From Caprella mutica (taxonomy: Eukaryota > Arthropoda > Malacostraca > Amphipoda > Caprellidae), in assembly GCA_947561585.1 (NCBI GenBank), contig CANNZV010000507.1:186001-250000 (forward strand): DNA of 64,000 nt, given 5' to 3'. Under the pieces are notes generated by a model, which was given only the letters and a program-made list of their open reading frames with translations, was not told the DNA's origin and ran no database searches. Within the stretch, counting starts at the first letter, position 1; every line of letters starts with the position of its first letter. A program made the translations under genes and the position numbers. Positions 33,945 to 46,118 of the stretch are shown here, piece after piece.

Positions 33945-35380
33945 TACCCAACTGTTAGTTTAACCTCTTTACCATATGATCAAGCTGGTCATTTTGACGA
34001 TGTATTTAACTATTTATTAGTATATGTAGTCCAAAATGGTGATTTCTTCACAGAAAAAAAAGGAATGATAATATTCTTCTTTGTTTACCACCCAATCACA
34101 ACAGTTCTCTTTTCTTACGTCATACACAGGATTGTACTTTATTGTAATGTTCAATATCATTATTGTTAAACTAAGTCAATCATTTGAGGTGTTATCTTTG
34201 AATTTATTAGTTAAAATGCAGTCATTTTGTATAATAAATAGCTATGCAGACTTGTCACTGTCCATCACATTGTCTGAAGGTTAATCAGTCTTCTTGCCTC
34301 TTTTTCATGCCCTGTCATTTAGTTCTTGAAGGGCATTTTTTGCATGCCTGAGCTATGGCTGAACTTTTTCTATAGAAATTAAATAAGTTTATACCTACTG
34401 TTATATAACAATAACAAAATACTTAACTGCACTGTAAGCCCATACATACAAATAACTCAAAGTTTCGGTGTTTAAAATCTGGAAAAAGTGAGCGAAGAAT
34501 TTCTAAAATTGTTTTCCAATTTATTGTTAAAATATAGGAGAAAAACCTAGAAAGTATCAGAGATGTTAGTATACTTTGACATGGAAATTGTGTTTCAATC
34601 AGAAGGTTGAACTCTAAAACGCAATACTATTAATGATAATAATAATGACTTTATTGGGGCAATAAACTGTGTAATCATTGAGGATGTAACACCTCCATAT
34701 TACTTTCATTGCAGCAATACTTTATTGACGACTGTTACATCTTTCTATGCCGACTTACAAAGTCACCTACCAACAGTCGGTGACAATGAGCATGGATACA
34801 TAAAAGCTACTCCGTGAGTTTTTCGGTTTGGTATGAATGTTTTTTCGATATTGAATTTATTTTTTTGTCCCTTTTTATTTTTGCATCGGTACTGTGTTTG
34901 AAAGACTGATGTTTCCCCGATTTTCACAAAAAGGTACAACATACTAAACTAAACAAAACAATTAAAAAAGACTATGCAGTGATATAGTCTAAATTATTCA
35001 ATATATTTACTAATACAGTATTCTTAAAAATAATTTAAAATCAGACATTGGGTGTTTAAATTTTCAGGAATATTGTCAATAAGATGAATACTGAATAGTC
35101 ATGTGAACAACAAAATTTCTTTCTAATTCAGTTTTATAATTTGGTACATTAAAATGAGTTATTTGGTATGAGTGAGTGGGAATATGGTCTCTAAAATATG
35201 TAGGTATTAAAAATGTCTATTAAAATATAGAACATTGTGAAAAAGTATCTTTAAAGAATAATTATATACATCGTCAAATTGCGGTAAAATATAAATTCTT
35301 ATATAAATCATTGACAAGTAAAATCTACCATTAATTATAATTTGTTTTTATATTCAATATATATCCTGTTTCAAAATAGT
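33945..35380. other. spacer with minor repeats
   Basis: About 34630-34665 has GATAATAATAATGACTTTATT, which on the minus strand looks like an AATAAAG plus (ATT)n tail of a LINE or SINE. About 34750-34815 (AAAGTCACCTACCAACAGTC) resembles 61330-61390. No gene. Confidence 0.35.
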
Positions 35381-35382
35381 TG

Positions 35383-35625
35383 GAGCGGTTCTAGGAAAAT
35401 TAAGTTTCGGAAAACTAGGTCTCATTTTATAATGATTTTATTGAAGCACAATAATATAAAAATATTGAATTATGATTGCTAAAATGTGTACTATTATTAT
35501 TAAAAGCGAATGACATCATTAACCGTTGTAAAATGGTACGTTACATTAGTAATTTTAACTAGTTTTTGACATTTATTTATCATGAGATTTGAGCGGAAAA
35601 TTCGGTCTCGGAACTTTCAGTCTAT
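35383..35625. repeat. arm-like segment, TTCGGTCTCGGAA motif
   Basis: It begins GAGCGGTTCTAGGAAAATT and contains GTTTCGGAAAACTAGGTCTC and AAAATTCGGTCTCGGAACTT. The opposite-orientation motif TTCCGAGACCGAATTTTTC lies at about 47995-48055, so the pair may be arms of one element around the whole 35.4-48.0 kb nest. That pairing is tentative. Confidence 0.4.
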
Positions 35626-35851
35626 TAAAACTTTTTTCTGTTTATTAAATAAGACTTATAAGTTAAATGGTGCTAGGACGATTTGTTACTAGGACGATTC
35701 GTTACTAGGACGATTCGTTACTAGGACGATTCGTTACTAGGACGATTCGTTACTAGATTTTTCGTTCCGAATCGCTACTAACGATTTTTAAATTCGAAAT
35801 GAGTTATAGACTAAAAAATATACCAACCCCATACGTTATAAATTATTAGTA

Positions 35852-36131
35852 CTAGCAAGACCCTTGGAAATTCCACGGGATGAGAATCAACAAGAATGTT
35901 TTGATAGAACTCATTATAAAAAACTCCTATTTAGACAGAAAACATATAAAACGCAGTAAATGTTTTTATAACATGCTTCTGAAAATAATATCCTTTGTAT
36001 TTAATTATCTTGGTCACATCAAGTACTCGATTAGCACCAGCTTTATGGGGTGATATTGATCTAATGTATGTTTAACCCGTTTTGTGACGGACAGACCGAC
36101 TGATACGGCTTATTTTAGTATAGTATATAGA
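35852..36131 (-). mobile_element. 280-bp Helitron
   Basis: On the minus strand it begins A|TCTATATACTATACTAAAAT. It ends with the hairpin CCCGTGGAATTTCCAAGGG, then TCTTG, then CTAG (35852-35855) and T. Insertion between A and T, a 5' TC, a hairpin and CTRR are all present in one small unit, making it the clearest Helitron here. Non-autonomous. Confidence 0.75.
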
Positions 36132-36149
36132 TTATCCCTTATCAATAAT

Positions 36150-36192
36150 TTATTGGAGACATTAATCTGGTTTACACCAACTTTATGAGGTA
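36150..36192 (-). repeat. fragment of a split Helitron copy (other part 46222-46290)
   Basis: GGTTTACACCAACTTTATGAGG here and ATTGATAGAGTGTCTGTTTA with TTTTGTGACAGACCGACTGA at 46222-46270 rejoin into the sequence seen intact at about 29550-29620 and 36035-36110. Element G inserted between them. Confidence 0.55.
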
Positions 36193-36467
36193 GGGGAGGA
36201 TGGTCATCAATGGGACAAAACACACAGAAAGATTGATATTTCATTTACTATGGGCAAAGTATGAAAAATAGAAAATACATTTGTAATATAGATATTCCTT
36301 TATAAAATGAAACTAACTAGAAAAAAATTAAATAAAAAACATAAAAAATTGTCCCATTGTATAGCAGCACTGGTGAACAATGGGACATGCCCTGGTGAAC
36401 GATGGACAGTTTATCAAACTTGTATATTGTTGAGGTTATGGTCAATTTTCAAATTCAAATTATCTCT

Positions 36468-36718
36468 TTATGTTGTCCCACACTTGGTTGGTTCATATAC
36501 TATCAGTTTAATGTCCTCTAGCCTCACCGAAATCATGTCAGGAACATTTGGAAAATTAAGCGCATTGCACTCGAATCTTCGCCTAACATCAATATTTCGT
36601 ATTTATCTTTTTCATGCATTTGGCCAACAGAATACGTTTTAGAAGTCGTATCAAATTCTAAAAGTGCATAAATCTTCATTTCCAACCTTTTCGGTAGAAA
36701 TTTAAGTTCTTCAGATGA
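36468..36718 (-). pseudogene. unidentified minus-strand coding remnant in element G
   Basis: Minus-strand frames read SSEELKFLPKRLEMKIYALL and KDKYEILMLGEDSSAMR, then after a frameshift FPNVPDMISVRLEDIKLIVY and EPTKCGTT before a stop at 36468-36470. The length, composition and single clean shift look like decayed coding sequence. I do not recognise the family. A C-terminal piece of the element's own former transposase or a captured gene are both possible. Confidence 0.4.
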
Positions 36719-37400
36719 ATGGATCAGTTAGATTAAGAGTTCTATACCAGACCAAGAACAATAGTTCACAGGCCATCTACGGCGGATACTTTATGAAGTG
36801 ATTTCGAAGGCCTTATTCTTAGTGGCACCAGCAAAAAGCTCTTCTTTCTCTGGTGTATCCGTTGCAATCATGCTGCGTCTTTTTCTTTTATTAGTGAAAT
36901 TTGTTTTCCATGCAGTACTTTGTGATGACCTCAGATTGCTAAAGTCCTTGGACATGGTCGAAAGAACCGCTTCAGCTGGAAGCTCTGTTTCTACAAGAAG
37001 CCCTGAAGCTACAGTTCACGTTATTGTATCAAAAATATATATTTATTGATTCATATGGAGTAACTAGACAGTTTGATTGACAATTGGGCACTGTCCCATT
37101 ATTAACCAAATTTTCTGTCCCAATGATCACCATGACGCCATTTTGAAAACATATGGGTATAGCGACTCATCTACAAAAGTATAACGGCAATCCTTTCATA
37201 TGATCATATTTTACATATTACTTAATATTATGTAAAAATGCCGTAATCATTATATGTTAAATTAACAGATTTATAACAATTGAAACGAAGTACGAAAAAT
37301 TTAGTTTTCCTACCTCTAAAACACGTTTTCGCTTTTAAACAGGGCTGACTGCACCCCAACCGCTGAATGCAATGCGAGTGAATGCACTGAAGTATGCCTA

Positions 37401-39551
37401 TGTTGCAACCCGATTATTGCATAATTAATTAACAACAACTAATTATTGATAATCAATTACAACCACTACAGTAATTTGCTGATTAAAATACAACGCAATT
37501 GAATTCAAAGGTATTTCTAAACTTATGGCAACACTCTAGAAACAAACGCGCTAAATACAATTAGGCCTACCCTTTGTTTAGTTTCCGCCTAAAGATTGTA
37601 AGGATAATTTTTACCGGTTAAACGACATTAACGAGTCTGATACAACAGAGTGAAGAGTGCCGATACAGTGCTAGTGTTTGTGAACTAAAAGTAGATTATA
37701 AACTCTCACCAATTATTAATATTAATACCTTTTATTGCAGACATAACACCTTCCAATTTATATACAATTTACTAATTACAAAGAAATAAACACTATTTCT
37801 GAAAAACAGTAAATAACAACAGCCTAGGATCAACTCCAAACCAATTCCCCAAATCTTCTTAGCTAAAGAAACATTGGGTAAATATATAACTAATAATTAC
37901 TCTCTCCAAGTTATTTGTATAATATTATTCTTAAGAATGCCATATTTATTATACTGAATTGCCATATTAGCTAGTGCCATAAATATACTGATATTTATAT
38001 GATTTATTAGCTAATTAGCTCCAATTAACATTATTAATATAGTTAACTATAATAACAAACTATTATTAGAATTAGTATCCTTATCCACAATCAGAATTAC
38101 GTTATTTCCATTTTGGAAAAGTCAGTGCACACCCCAGACTTTTCTTACATCATGTTTCCCAGGTTTGAAAACCTGACCAACCGCCAACATTTGACCAAAC
38201 TGCATAAGTTGGGATAACTTCTGACAGTATTAAAAAATGTATAACATTTGTTAATACTATTCTTCTAATTCAATGCATATTTAATATATTACAATTAAGT
38301 TTTACACAACATATTTCAATTTCAGGATTAGGAATTTAATTATTTATTATAATAATTAAAAGGCCATTTGACGAGTAACATTTTGCTCGATTCTCAATTA
38401 TTGTAATATTAAGTACAAACTATTTTTAATGCTTCTACATTTGCCAAAGTAATTTACTTCTCATATTAAATTAACTACAATTATTATTAACTATTTATTA
38501 TGAACATAAAAAATGCCAAATAATAATTCAACTCAACCTAATTAATAAACCTTAGAAATAAATATTCGTAATTTAACTCATTGAGATTAGTATTAATTAT
38601 TGCTATTTATCTGGCATAAATCTTAATTCACAATAATTGATAAATTAGTAAATTATTTCAATTGATTATAATGTAAAGAATAATTTTTTCTTTTTATTTT
38701 TTATTGTTATTTTGGCAAATTGTCGAAGGAAATTTAAGTCCAAATTTCTTACTGGATTTATTATTCCAGGGTCCCAGTCATTCCAAGTCTACGGAGCCAG
38801 TAATTTCCCAGTCATTCCCAGTCTAGGGAGACTCATTCCCAGTCTACGGAGCCAGTAAATTCCCAGTCATTCCAAGTCTACGGAGCCAGTAATTTCCCAG
38901 TCATTCCCAGTCTAGGGAGACTCATTCCCAGTCTACGGAGCTAGTAAATTCCCAGTCATTCCCAGTCTAGGGAGACGCAAAAGCCAGTCTAGAGAGACTC
39001 ATTTCCAGTCTATGGAGCCAGTAAATTCCCAGTCTAGAGAGACTCATTCCCAGTCTACGGAGACAGTCAATTCCAAGTCTACGCTAGTCTAGAGAGACCA
39101 GCACATTCTAGTCTATGGAAACACGACTTAACCTACGGAGAACTAACAAAGCTACGGATACTTCAAGTTCCAATTTCCAACCCTAGCATACGGACGCAGC
39201 AAACACTAATCTTGGATACATAGCGATAACAGATTGTTACGCACGAAGGAAGTACCAAAGATTATCACTGCAGCGATACCTCACTCGAGAACTACTCGAA
39301 CCAAAACTACGGACCAATCTGACTCAAGACATAAGCTGAGTACAATAGGAATAAATAGATAAAATTTTACTCTTGTTTGATTGTCACATTTATTAATTCA
39401 TCATTTATTTATGTATTAATTAGAACTGGAAAAGAAGAAAATAAGATAGGCTATATCTAGATAGGTAATAATTAAGATAAGTGTCTAGCTTAGAAGTGGA
39501 TATAATAAAACACTTTCTAAGACTAGAGAAACACATTGGAAAAATCTTACA
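37401..39551 (+). repeat. 5' LTR (2151 bp)
   Basis: It begins TGTTGCAACCC and ends ATCTTACA. This is long for an insect gypsy LTR. The 3' part (38770-39110) contains tandem CCCAGTCATTCCAAGTCTA / ACGGAGCCAGTAA units. I found no base difference from the 3' LTR on reading both. Confidence 0.92.
38770..39110 (+). repeat. tandem CCAGTCTACGGAG repeats inside the LTR
   Basis: About a dozen degenerate units of CCCAGTC(A/T) and AGTCTACGGAGCCAGTAA. They are repeated identically at 45337-45677 in the 3' LTR. Confidence 0.85.
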
Positions 39552-39553
39552 AG

Positions 39554-39563
39554 TGGTGACCCC
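39554..39563 (+). promoter_or_regulatory. primer-binding site, tRNA-Trp-like
   Basis: TGGTGACCCC, starting two bases after the LTR, is complementary to the 3' end of animal tRNA-Trp (as recalled), which primes CsRn1-type elements. The match stops at 10 bases. A further 12-base match to the tRNA-Trp anticodon arm lies at 39589-39600. Confidence 0.6.
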
Positions 39564-39882
39564 TTCTGGACCTCTAGAACATCCATATCCTTCTGATCTG
39601 ATCTGTTCCAGATATTAATATCTTTATAAAATTGATGAAATTAATAAATTGGCAATAAACTACATTATATTCAATAGTCTTATATTACTGAATATATCAA
39701 TTAATTGTAGATATTACTATTTCATGCTCAAATACAATATTCAATACTAATCCTTTCTCCAAACTAATCACAGATATTAATCTTTCTTTTAACTAATCAC
39801 AGAGATTAATCTTTCTTTTAACTAATCACAGGGATTACTAATTTCTTTCTTTTTTGACACAATTACCTCAGCAGCTTTTAAG

Positions 39883-40680
39883 ATGACTACACAAACATTA
39901 CCTCTTTTTGACACCAACAATTTCACTCTTTCTTTCTTGAAATTAGAAAATTATTTCAAGGTACACAATATTGAAGATAAACTCACCCAATTATCATGTC
40001 TGACCAACTCCATACCCCCATTTACACTTCCACACTTGATTGAAGATGCATTACGAGAAGTATCAGCAAATCCATACGAGGACCTGAAAAAGAAAATTTT
40101 AGAAGAAACAAAAACCTCTACAAATAACAAATACACCCAACTAATGGCTACACAGAATAACAAAACACTCTCACCCAAACAATTTCTACTCAGACTACAA
40201 AAAACTGCACCTGAAAATGAAAGGAAGTCTGAACTGGTAAAGTACCTTTTCCTGCAAAACCAGCCAGAGGCTATAAGAATGGTCTTGGCTACAATGCCTG
40301 ATAAGTCGCTAGAGGACTTGGCAGTCACTGCAGAAAGCATGTGGCAAGCTAGCAATAATTCCAAGGACTCTTCAGTGAATAGCGTTACTACTACATCAGA
40401 GATTGTGGAACTACAAAAACAGGTATTGTCATTGACAAAAACAATAGAAGAGATGAAGAAGTCATCAGAACTTCACGCTCCTGTGTTTAACCAAACTCCT
40501 ATGCATCCACAAGGAAGAATTCCTACAGATGGAGCAAGATGGAAAAATACTCAACAAATGGATAACATTTGCTATTTCCATAAGAAGTATGGAAAAGAAG
40601 CTAGGAAATGTGAACCCTACTGCAGGTACTACAGGACAAAAAACGTTGCGTTCTCAAAAAACGTATACAGGGGCATGTGA
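39883..40680 (+). CDS. gag: Gag polyprotein
   Basis: 265 residues. It is the structural capsid/nucleocapsid precursor that would package the RNA in cytoplasmic particles. The N-terminal part ([20 protein letters not shown]) and the alpha-helical body resemble retrotransposon Gag proteins. A short coiled coil ([20 protein letters not shown]) follows at about residues 170-190. Near the C-terminus (about 228-246) is [18 protein letters not shown], the Cys-His-Cys-Cys motif that replaces the usual zinc knuckle in CsRn1-like elements. Pol lies in the -1 frame and overlaps the last 65 or so bases. Two slippery heptamers occur in the overlap. The ATG at 39883 is the first in frame after the LTR leader. 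Confidence 0.88.
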   Translation: MTTQTLPLFDTNNFTLSFLKLENYFKVHNIEDKLTQLSCLTNSIPPFTLPHLIEDALREVSANPYEDLKKKILEETKTSTNNKYTQLMATQNNKTLSPKQFLLRLQKTAPENERKSELVKYLFLQNQPEAIRMVLATMPDKSLEDLAVTAESMWQASNNSKDSSVNSVTTTSEIVELQKQVLSLTKTIEEMKKSSELHAPVFNQTPMHPQGRIPTDGARWKNTQQMDNICYFHKKYGKEARKCEPYCRYYRTKNVAFSKNVYRGM

Positions 40681-43600
40681 AGCAGCCTTCTTCACAAATT
40701 CGACCCCAACTCAAAACTAAAAAGGCTACAGTCAATGCTACTATGCAGCAATTAAAGATTTTAGATAAATTATCTAATCAATCATTCTTGATTGATACAG
40801 GTAGTGCTGTATCTATTATTCCACCATCAAGAGAAGAGAGACATTCACCACGTTCCTATTATTTAACAGCTGCAAATGGTACAAAGATTACAACATATGG
40901 ACAAAAATCCGTAACTATTGATATCTCTCTTGGCAACAAATACACACATATATTCATTATAGGAGATGTAGTCACACCAATATTAGGTCTAGACTTCCTA
41001 ACAAAGAACCAATTATGCGTAGATCCTACAAGAAACGAATTATACATTAGGGATCAACAGAATGGTGATTGCCTAAATGTAAATACCTCAACCCCCAATA
41101 AATACCTATCACTTGTGCAACAATTCCCAAACTTGACAAATGAATTTCGTCCCTCAAGCCCGAAGCATGATTTTCAGTTTCATATCCCGACTACAGGACC
41201 GCCAGTATCTGTGAGACCTCGCAGAATGAATCCAGCAATTGCTGCAGAGATGAAGGCACGATTTGAAGAATTAGAGCAACGAGGAATAGTGCGAAGATCA
41301 AGAAGTGAATACTCGTCACCTTTGCACGTCGTTCATAAACAAGATAACACATTAAGACCTGTAGGAGATTACAGGTTATTGAATCTAACAATGACTCCAG
41401 ATCTCTATCCACTGCCATTCTTACAAGATTTCACAATGGAGTTAAGTGGGAAGAAAATCTTCAGCCATTTAGACCTGAAGGACGCATTCCTGCAGATACC
41501 CGTGTATCCGCCAGATATCAAGAAAACTACTGTCAGCACCCCGTTTGGCAGTTTTGAATTTATTCAAATGCCATTTGGGATGAAGAGATCTGCCAACACC
41601 TTTCAATGTTTTGCTGACACTATCCTTGCCAATATCAAGAGAAAAGATGCATCTGGTGAGGAGATTCCTGTAACTACCTTTACCTACGTGGATGACATCC
41701 TCATTGCAAGCGAAAATGAAAGTACACACTTAGAGGATCTGAGAGCAGTGCTACAGCGATTAGATGACTATGGCTTGAAGCTTAATGTGCAAAAGAGCAT
41801 TTTTGCCCAATCTCAGATATTTTTCCTAGGACATCAGATTGACAAAACGGGCATACGACCTCTCGAATCAAAAGTCAAGGCAATAATGCAAATGAAGACA
41901 CCTGAGACCTACAAGGAGCTTAGAGGATTCCTTGGTAGTTTGAATTTCTACAGAAGATTCATAAAGAATGCTGCCACAATCATGCAACCACTGACTGATC
42001 TGCTGAAGGGGAAGAACAAATGCAAGAATAAAAAGGTTATCCTGAATGATGAAGAAAAAACTGCCTTCACAAAAGCTAAGGAAGCGCTGGCTGAAGTCAC
42101 TACCCTGAGTTTCCCTAAAGTAGATGCAAAAATATCCCTAATAACCGATGCTTCAAATACTGCTGCAGGAGCTGTACTACAACAAGAAACTGAAGAAGGT
42201 ATCGCACCTCTTGCCTTCTTTAGTAAATCCTTTGCAGATAGGGAGAGAAATTATTCTACTTTTTCCAGAGAACTACTAGCCGTTTACCTCGCTTGTAAAC
42301 ATTTTAGTTTCTTCCTTAGAGGAATATCAGGTTTCTCCATTATGTGCGATCACAAACCGCTGTGTTTTGCATTTAATTCAAATAAGCAGAGAGAGAATTC
42401 TCGAGAAGCGAGACAACTGAGTTACATCTCTGAACTCACCAACGATATAAAATTTATCCCTGGCGAGAACAACCATACAGCGGATCTTCTCTCAAGACCT
42501 GCTGAGCAGACTGCATCAGAAATAACGCCTGATGTATGTACTGTAGCAACCAATAACACTCTTATATCACCAGACACGCCTAAACTCATACGGGAGCAAC
42601 AATTGGATGAAGAAATCATCAAAATGCTACGAAACCCTGAGACTACGGCCCTTAAACTTAGAAAAGTTGGTGATGTAATTTGTGACACAAGCAATGGAAG
42701 GTTACGACCGCTCATTCCCAAGACTATGGTGGATGAAATGATTAAGAAATTCCATTTACCTGCTCATTCTGGAATTCGCACTACGGTAAAAACGATAAAG
42801 AAACATTATGTGTTTCTAAACTTACACAATGCAGTCAAGAGTGTATTAGAAAAATGCATCCCTTGCCAGAAGTGCAAGGTAATCAGACATACTAAAGCTC
42901 CAGTAGAACAGATTGCAGAACCGGAACTGAAGTTCCAAGCTATTCACCTTGATATTGTAGGACCATTACCTCCTGTAGATGGTTACACATACTTACTAAC
43001 AATCATTGATCGATTCAGCAGATGGCCTGAAGCTATACCGATCAAGGATTCAACTGCTACTACAGTAAGTGAAGCTCTGGTTAGTCAATGGATCTCAAGA
43101 TACGGAGTTCCACGCACTCTGACTACCGACCGAGGACGCCAATTCACGTCTGCATTATTTGAAGAACTGACCGAAACGTTAGGTATTCATCACATTACTA
43201 CCACAGCATACCACCCTCAAGGTAACGGAATAATTGAAAGATTTCACCGAACACTGAAGTGTGCCTTGAGAGCTCAACTCGATGGAAATCATTATTGGGT
43301 ACAGAAATTACCTTTAACTATGCTCCATTTACGAACTGCAGTAAAGTCAGACTATCCCTATTCATCGGCTGAACTTCTTTATGGATGCACTCTCACGCTT
43401 CCATCACACCTAACAACTTCTTTCGATTATAAGGAAACCACAACTCAATCGGAATATGTCAACTTACTGAAGGCACAAATGAATGCTATCTCGACGCTGT
43501 CGCAAAGAAGCTACAGTTCAAATCACTATATTCCACCAGGATTGACTACAGCTAGTCATGTTTTTGTCAGAAATGAGACAAAAAGATCATTAGACCCAGC

Positions 43601-43901
43601 ATACAAGGGACCATATAAGGTTATCAAAAGATATGATAAATATTTTACCCTACAACTGGATAGAGGACAAGATAATGTCCACATAAACAGACTGAAACCA
43701 GCTCACACCGAGGAAGAAATCCTTGCAAACTCAGAGCTAGAATTGATTCCTCCATTAAACATTAGTTTACCAACAAACGACCAAACACCAAACATTAGAG
43801 CAAATGTTAGGACACCAATTAGAACATCTAGGATACCACTAGCTATTCGCACCACACGATCTGGTAGAACAGTTAGAAAACCTGCTAGGTATGTAAATTA
43901 G
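40614..43901 (+). CDS. pol: Pol polyprotein (protease, RT, RNase H, integrase)
   Basis: The frame is open from 40614 and has no ATG suited to independent start near the Gag stop, so expression by -1 frameshift is likely. Residues are counted from 40677. Order: aspartic protease (DTGS, 40-43), reverse transcriptase (YVDD, 337-340, with [10 protein letters not shown] and LRPVGDYR upstream), RNase H (LITDASN about 490; CDHKPL about 556), integrase. The integrase has an HHCC zinc finger (HLPAHSG about 692; CIPCQKC about 726), a D759-D818-E854 core with exact DX35E spacing ([24 protein letters not shown]) and a GPY motif ([10 protein letters not shown], about 978). RT-RNH-IN order is Ty3/gypsy. 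No stop or frameshift was seen over about 1075 residues. The ORF ends 66 bases before the 3' LTR. Confidence 0.93.
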   Translation, partial: TLLQVLQDKKRCVLKKRIQGHVKQPSSQIRPQLKTKKATVNATMQQLKILDKLSNQSFLIDTGSAVSIIPPSREERHSPRSYYLTAANGTKITTYGQKSVTIDISLGNKYTHIFIIGDVVTPILGLDFLTKNQLCVDPTRNELYIRDQQNGDCLNVNTSTPNKYLSLVQQFPNLTNEFRPSSPKHDFQFHIPTTGPPVSVRPRRMNPAIAAEMKARFEELEQRGIVRRSRSEYSSPLHVVHKQDNTLRPVGDYRLLNLTMTPDLYPLPFLQDFTMELSGKKIFSHLDLKDAFLQIPVYPPDIKKTTVSTPFGSFEFIQMPFGMKRSANTFQCFADTILANIKRKDASGEEIPVTTFTYVDDILIASENESTHLEDLRAVLQRLDDYGLKLNVQKSIFAQSQIFFLGHQIDKTGIRPLESKVKAIMQMKTPETYKELRGFLGSLNFYRRFIKNAATIMQPLTDLLKGKNKCKNKKVILNDEEKTAFTKAKEALAEVTTLSFPKVDAKISLITDASNTAAGAVLQQETEEGIAPLAFFSKSFADRERNYSTFSRELLAVYLACKHFSFFLRGISGFSIMCDHKPLCFAFNSNKQRENSREARQLSYISELTNDIKFIPGENNHTADLLSRPAEQTASEITPDVCTVATNNTLISPDTPKLIREQQLDEEIIKMLRNPETTALKLRKVGDVICDTSNGRLRPLIPKTMVDEMIKKFHLPAHSGIRTTVKTIKKHYVFLNLHNAVKSVLEKCIPCQKCKVIRHTKAPVEQIAEPELKFQAIHLDIVGPLPPVDGYTYLLTIIDRFSRWPEAIPIKDSTATTVSEALVSQWISRYGVPRTLTTDRGRQFTSALFEELTETLGIHHITTTAYHPQGNGIIERFHRTLKCALRAQLDGNHYWVQKLPLTMLHLRTAVKSDYPYSSAELLYGCTLTLPSHLTTSFDYKETTTQSEYVNLLKAQMNAISTLSQRSYSSNHYIPPGLTTASHVFVRNETKRSLDPAYKGPYKVIKRYDKYFTLQLDRGQDNVHINRLKPAHTEEEILANSELELIPPLNISLPTNDQTPNIRANVRTPIRTSRIPLAIRTTRSGRTVRKPARYVN
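40638..40662 (+). promoter_or_regulatory. two A AAA AAC slippery heptamers for -1 gag/pol frameshifting
   Basis: In the Gag frame, A AAA AAC occurs at 40638-40644 and again at 40656-40662. Both are inside the window (40614-40677) where the -1 Pol frame is already open and before the Gag stop. A -1 shift at either site leads straight into Pol. I did not model a downstream stimulatory structure. Confidence 0.65.
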
Positions 43902-43954
43902 GAGATAAAACATCACTCCGTGACTCAGTTAAATTGAAATCTAACTAAGCCACT

Positions 43955-43967
43955 AGGAGGGGAGCTG
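43955..43967 (+). promoter_or_regulatory. polypurine tract
   Basis: AGGAGGGGAGCTG immediately precedes the 3' LTR and would prime plus-strand synthesis. Confidence 0.75.
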
Positions 43968-46118
43968 TGTTGCAACCCGATTATTGCATAATTAATTAAC
44001 AACAACTAATTATTGATAATCAATTACAACCACTACAGTAATTTGCTGATTAAAATACAACGCAATTGAATTCAAAGGTATTTCTAAACTTATGGCAACA
44101 CTCTAGAAACAAACGCGCTAAATACAATTAGGCCTACCCTTTGTTTAGTTTCCGCCTAAAGATTGTAAGGATAATTTTTACCGGTTAAACGACATTAACG
44201 AGTCTGATACAACAGAGTGAAGAGTGCCGATACAGTGCTAGTGTTTGTGAACTAAAAGTAGATTATAAACTCTCACCAATTATTAATATTAATACCTTTT
44301 ATTGCAGACATAACACCTTCCAATTTATATACAATTTACTAATTACAAAGAAATAAACACTATTTCTGAAAAACAGTAAATAACAACAGCCTAGGATCAA
44401 CTCCAAACCAATTCCCCAAATCTTCTTAGCTAAAGAAACATTGGGTAAATATATAACTAATAATTACTCTCTCCAAGTTATTTGTATAATATTATTCTTA
44501 AGAATGCCATATTTATTATACTGAATTGCCATATTAGCTAGTGCCATAAATATACTGATATTTATATGATTTATTAGCTAATTAGCTCCAATTAACATTA
44601 TTAATATAGTTAACTATAATAACAAACTATTATTAGAATTAGTATCCTTATCCACAATCAGAATTACGTTATTTCCATTTTGGAAAAGTCAGTGCACACC
44701 CCAGACTTTTCTTACATCATGTTTCCCAGGTTTGAAAACCTGACCAACCGCCAACATTTGACCAAACTGCATAAGTTGGGATAACTTCTGACAGTATTAA
44801 AAAATGTATAACATTTGTTAATACTATTCTTCTAATTCAATGCATATTTAATATATTACAATTAAGTTTTACACAACATATTTCAATTTCAGGATTAGGA
44901 ATTTAATTATTTATTATAATAATTAAAAGGCCATTTGACGAGTAACATTTTGCTCGATTCTCAATTATTGTAATATTAAGTACAAACTATTTTTAATGCT
45001 TCTACATTTGCCAAAGTAATTTACTTCTCATATTAAATTAACTACAATTATTATTAACTATTTATTATGAACATAAAAAATGCCAAATAATAATTCAACT
45101 CAACCTAATTAATAAACCTTAGAAATAAATATTCGTAATTTAACTCATTGAGATTAGTATTAATTATTGCTATTTATCTGGCATAAATCTTAATTCACAA
45201 TAATTGATAAATTAGTAAATTATTTCAATTGATTATAATGTAAAGAATAATTTTTTCTTTTTATTTTTTATTGTTATTTTGGCAAATTGTCGAAGGAAAT
45301 TTAAGTCCAAATTTCTTACTGGATTTATTATTCCAGGGTCCCAGTCATTCCAAGTCTACGGAGCCAGTAATTTCCCAGTCATTCCCAGTCTAGGGAGACT
45401 CATTCCCAGTCTACGGAGCCAGTAAATTCCCAGTCATTCCAAGTCTACGGAGCCAGTAATTTCCCAGTCATTCCCAGTCTAGGGAGACTCATTCCCAGTC
45501 TACGGAGCTAGTAAATTCCCAGTCATTCCCAGTCTAGGGAGACGCAAAAGCCAGTCTAGAGAGACTCATTTCCAGTCTATGGAGCCAGTAAATTCCCAGT
45601 CTAGAGAGACTCATTCCCAGTCTACGGAGACAGTCAATTCCAAGTCTACGCTAGTCTAGAGAGACCAGCACATTCTAGTCTATGGAAACACGACTTAACC
45701 TACGGAGAACTAACAAAGCTACGGATACTTCAAGTTCCAATTTCCAACCCTAGCATACGGACGCAGCAAACACTAATCTTGGATACATAGCGATAACAGA
45801 TTGTTACGCACGAAGGAAGTACCAAAGATTATCACTGCAGCGATACCTCACTCGAGAACTACTCGAACCAAAACTACGGACCAATCTGACTCAAGACATA
45901 AGCTGAGTACAATAGGAATAAATAGATAAAATTTTACTCTTGTTTGATTGTCACATTTATTAATTCATCATTTATTTATGTATTAATTAGAACTGGAAAA
46001 GAAGAAAATAAGATAGGCTATATCTAGATAGGTAATAATTAAGATAAGTGTCTAGCTTAGAAGTGGATATAATAAAACACTTTCTAAGACTAGAGAAACA
46101 CATTGGAAAAATCTTACA
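43968..46118 (+). repeat. 3' LTR (2151 bp)
   Basis: Same length and, by eye, the same sequence as the 5' LTR, including its internal CCAGTCTACGGAG repeats (45337-45677). It is followed by the CCTA target duplication. Confidence 0.92.

Larger units (their letters stand above)
37401..46118 (+). mobile_element. complete Ty3/gypsy LTR retrotransposon (CsRn1-like)
   Basis: An 8718-bp element with two LTRs of equal length, a primer-binding site, gag, pol and a polypurine tract. It is flanked by the 4-bp duplication CCTA (37397-37400 and 46119-46122). Gag ends with a Cys-His-Cys-Cys motif and the primer site starts TGGTGACCCC, both traits of the CsRn1 group of Ty3/gypsy. There is no env-like ORF and no chromodomain. 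Intact ORFs and LTRs with no difference noticed by eye point to very recent insertion. It landed inside element G. Confidence 0.92.

Noticed and set aside
36798..37049. Plus-strand open frame beginning MISKALFLVAPAKSSSF
   Set aside because: It shares the region with decayed sequence whose better protein-like reading is on the minus strand; no similarity recognised.
40677..40679. Independent Pol start at the Gag stop
   Set aside because: The codon is GTG, and Pol is already open upstream with slippery heptamers, so -1 frameshifting explains expression better.
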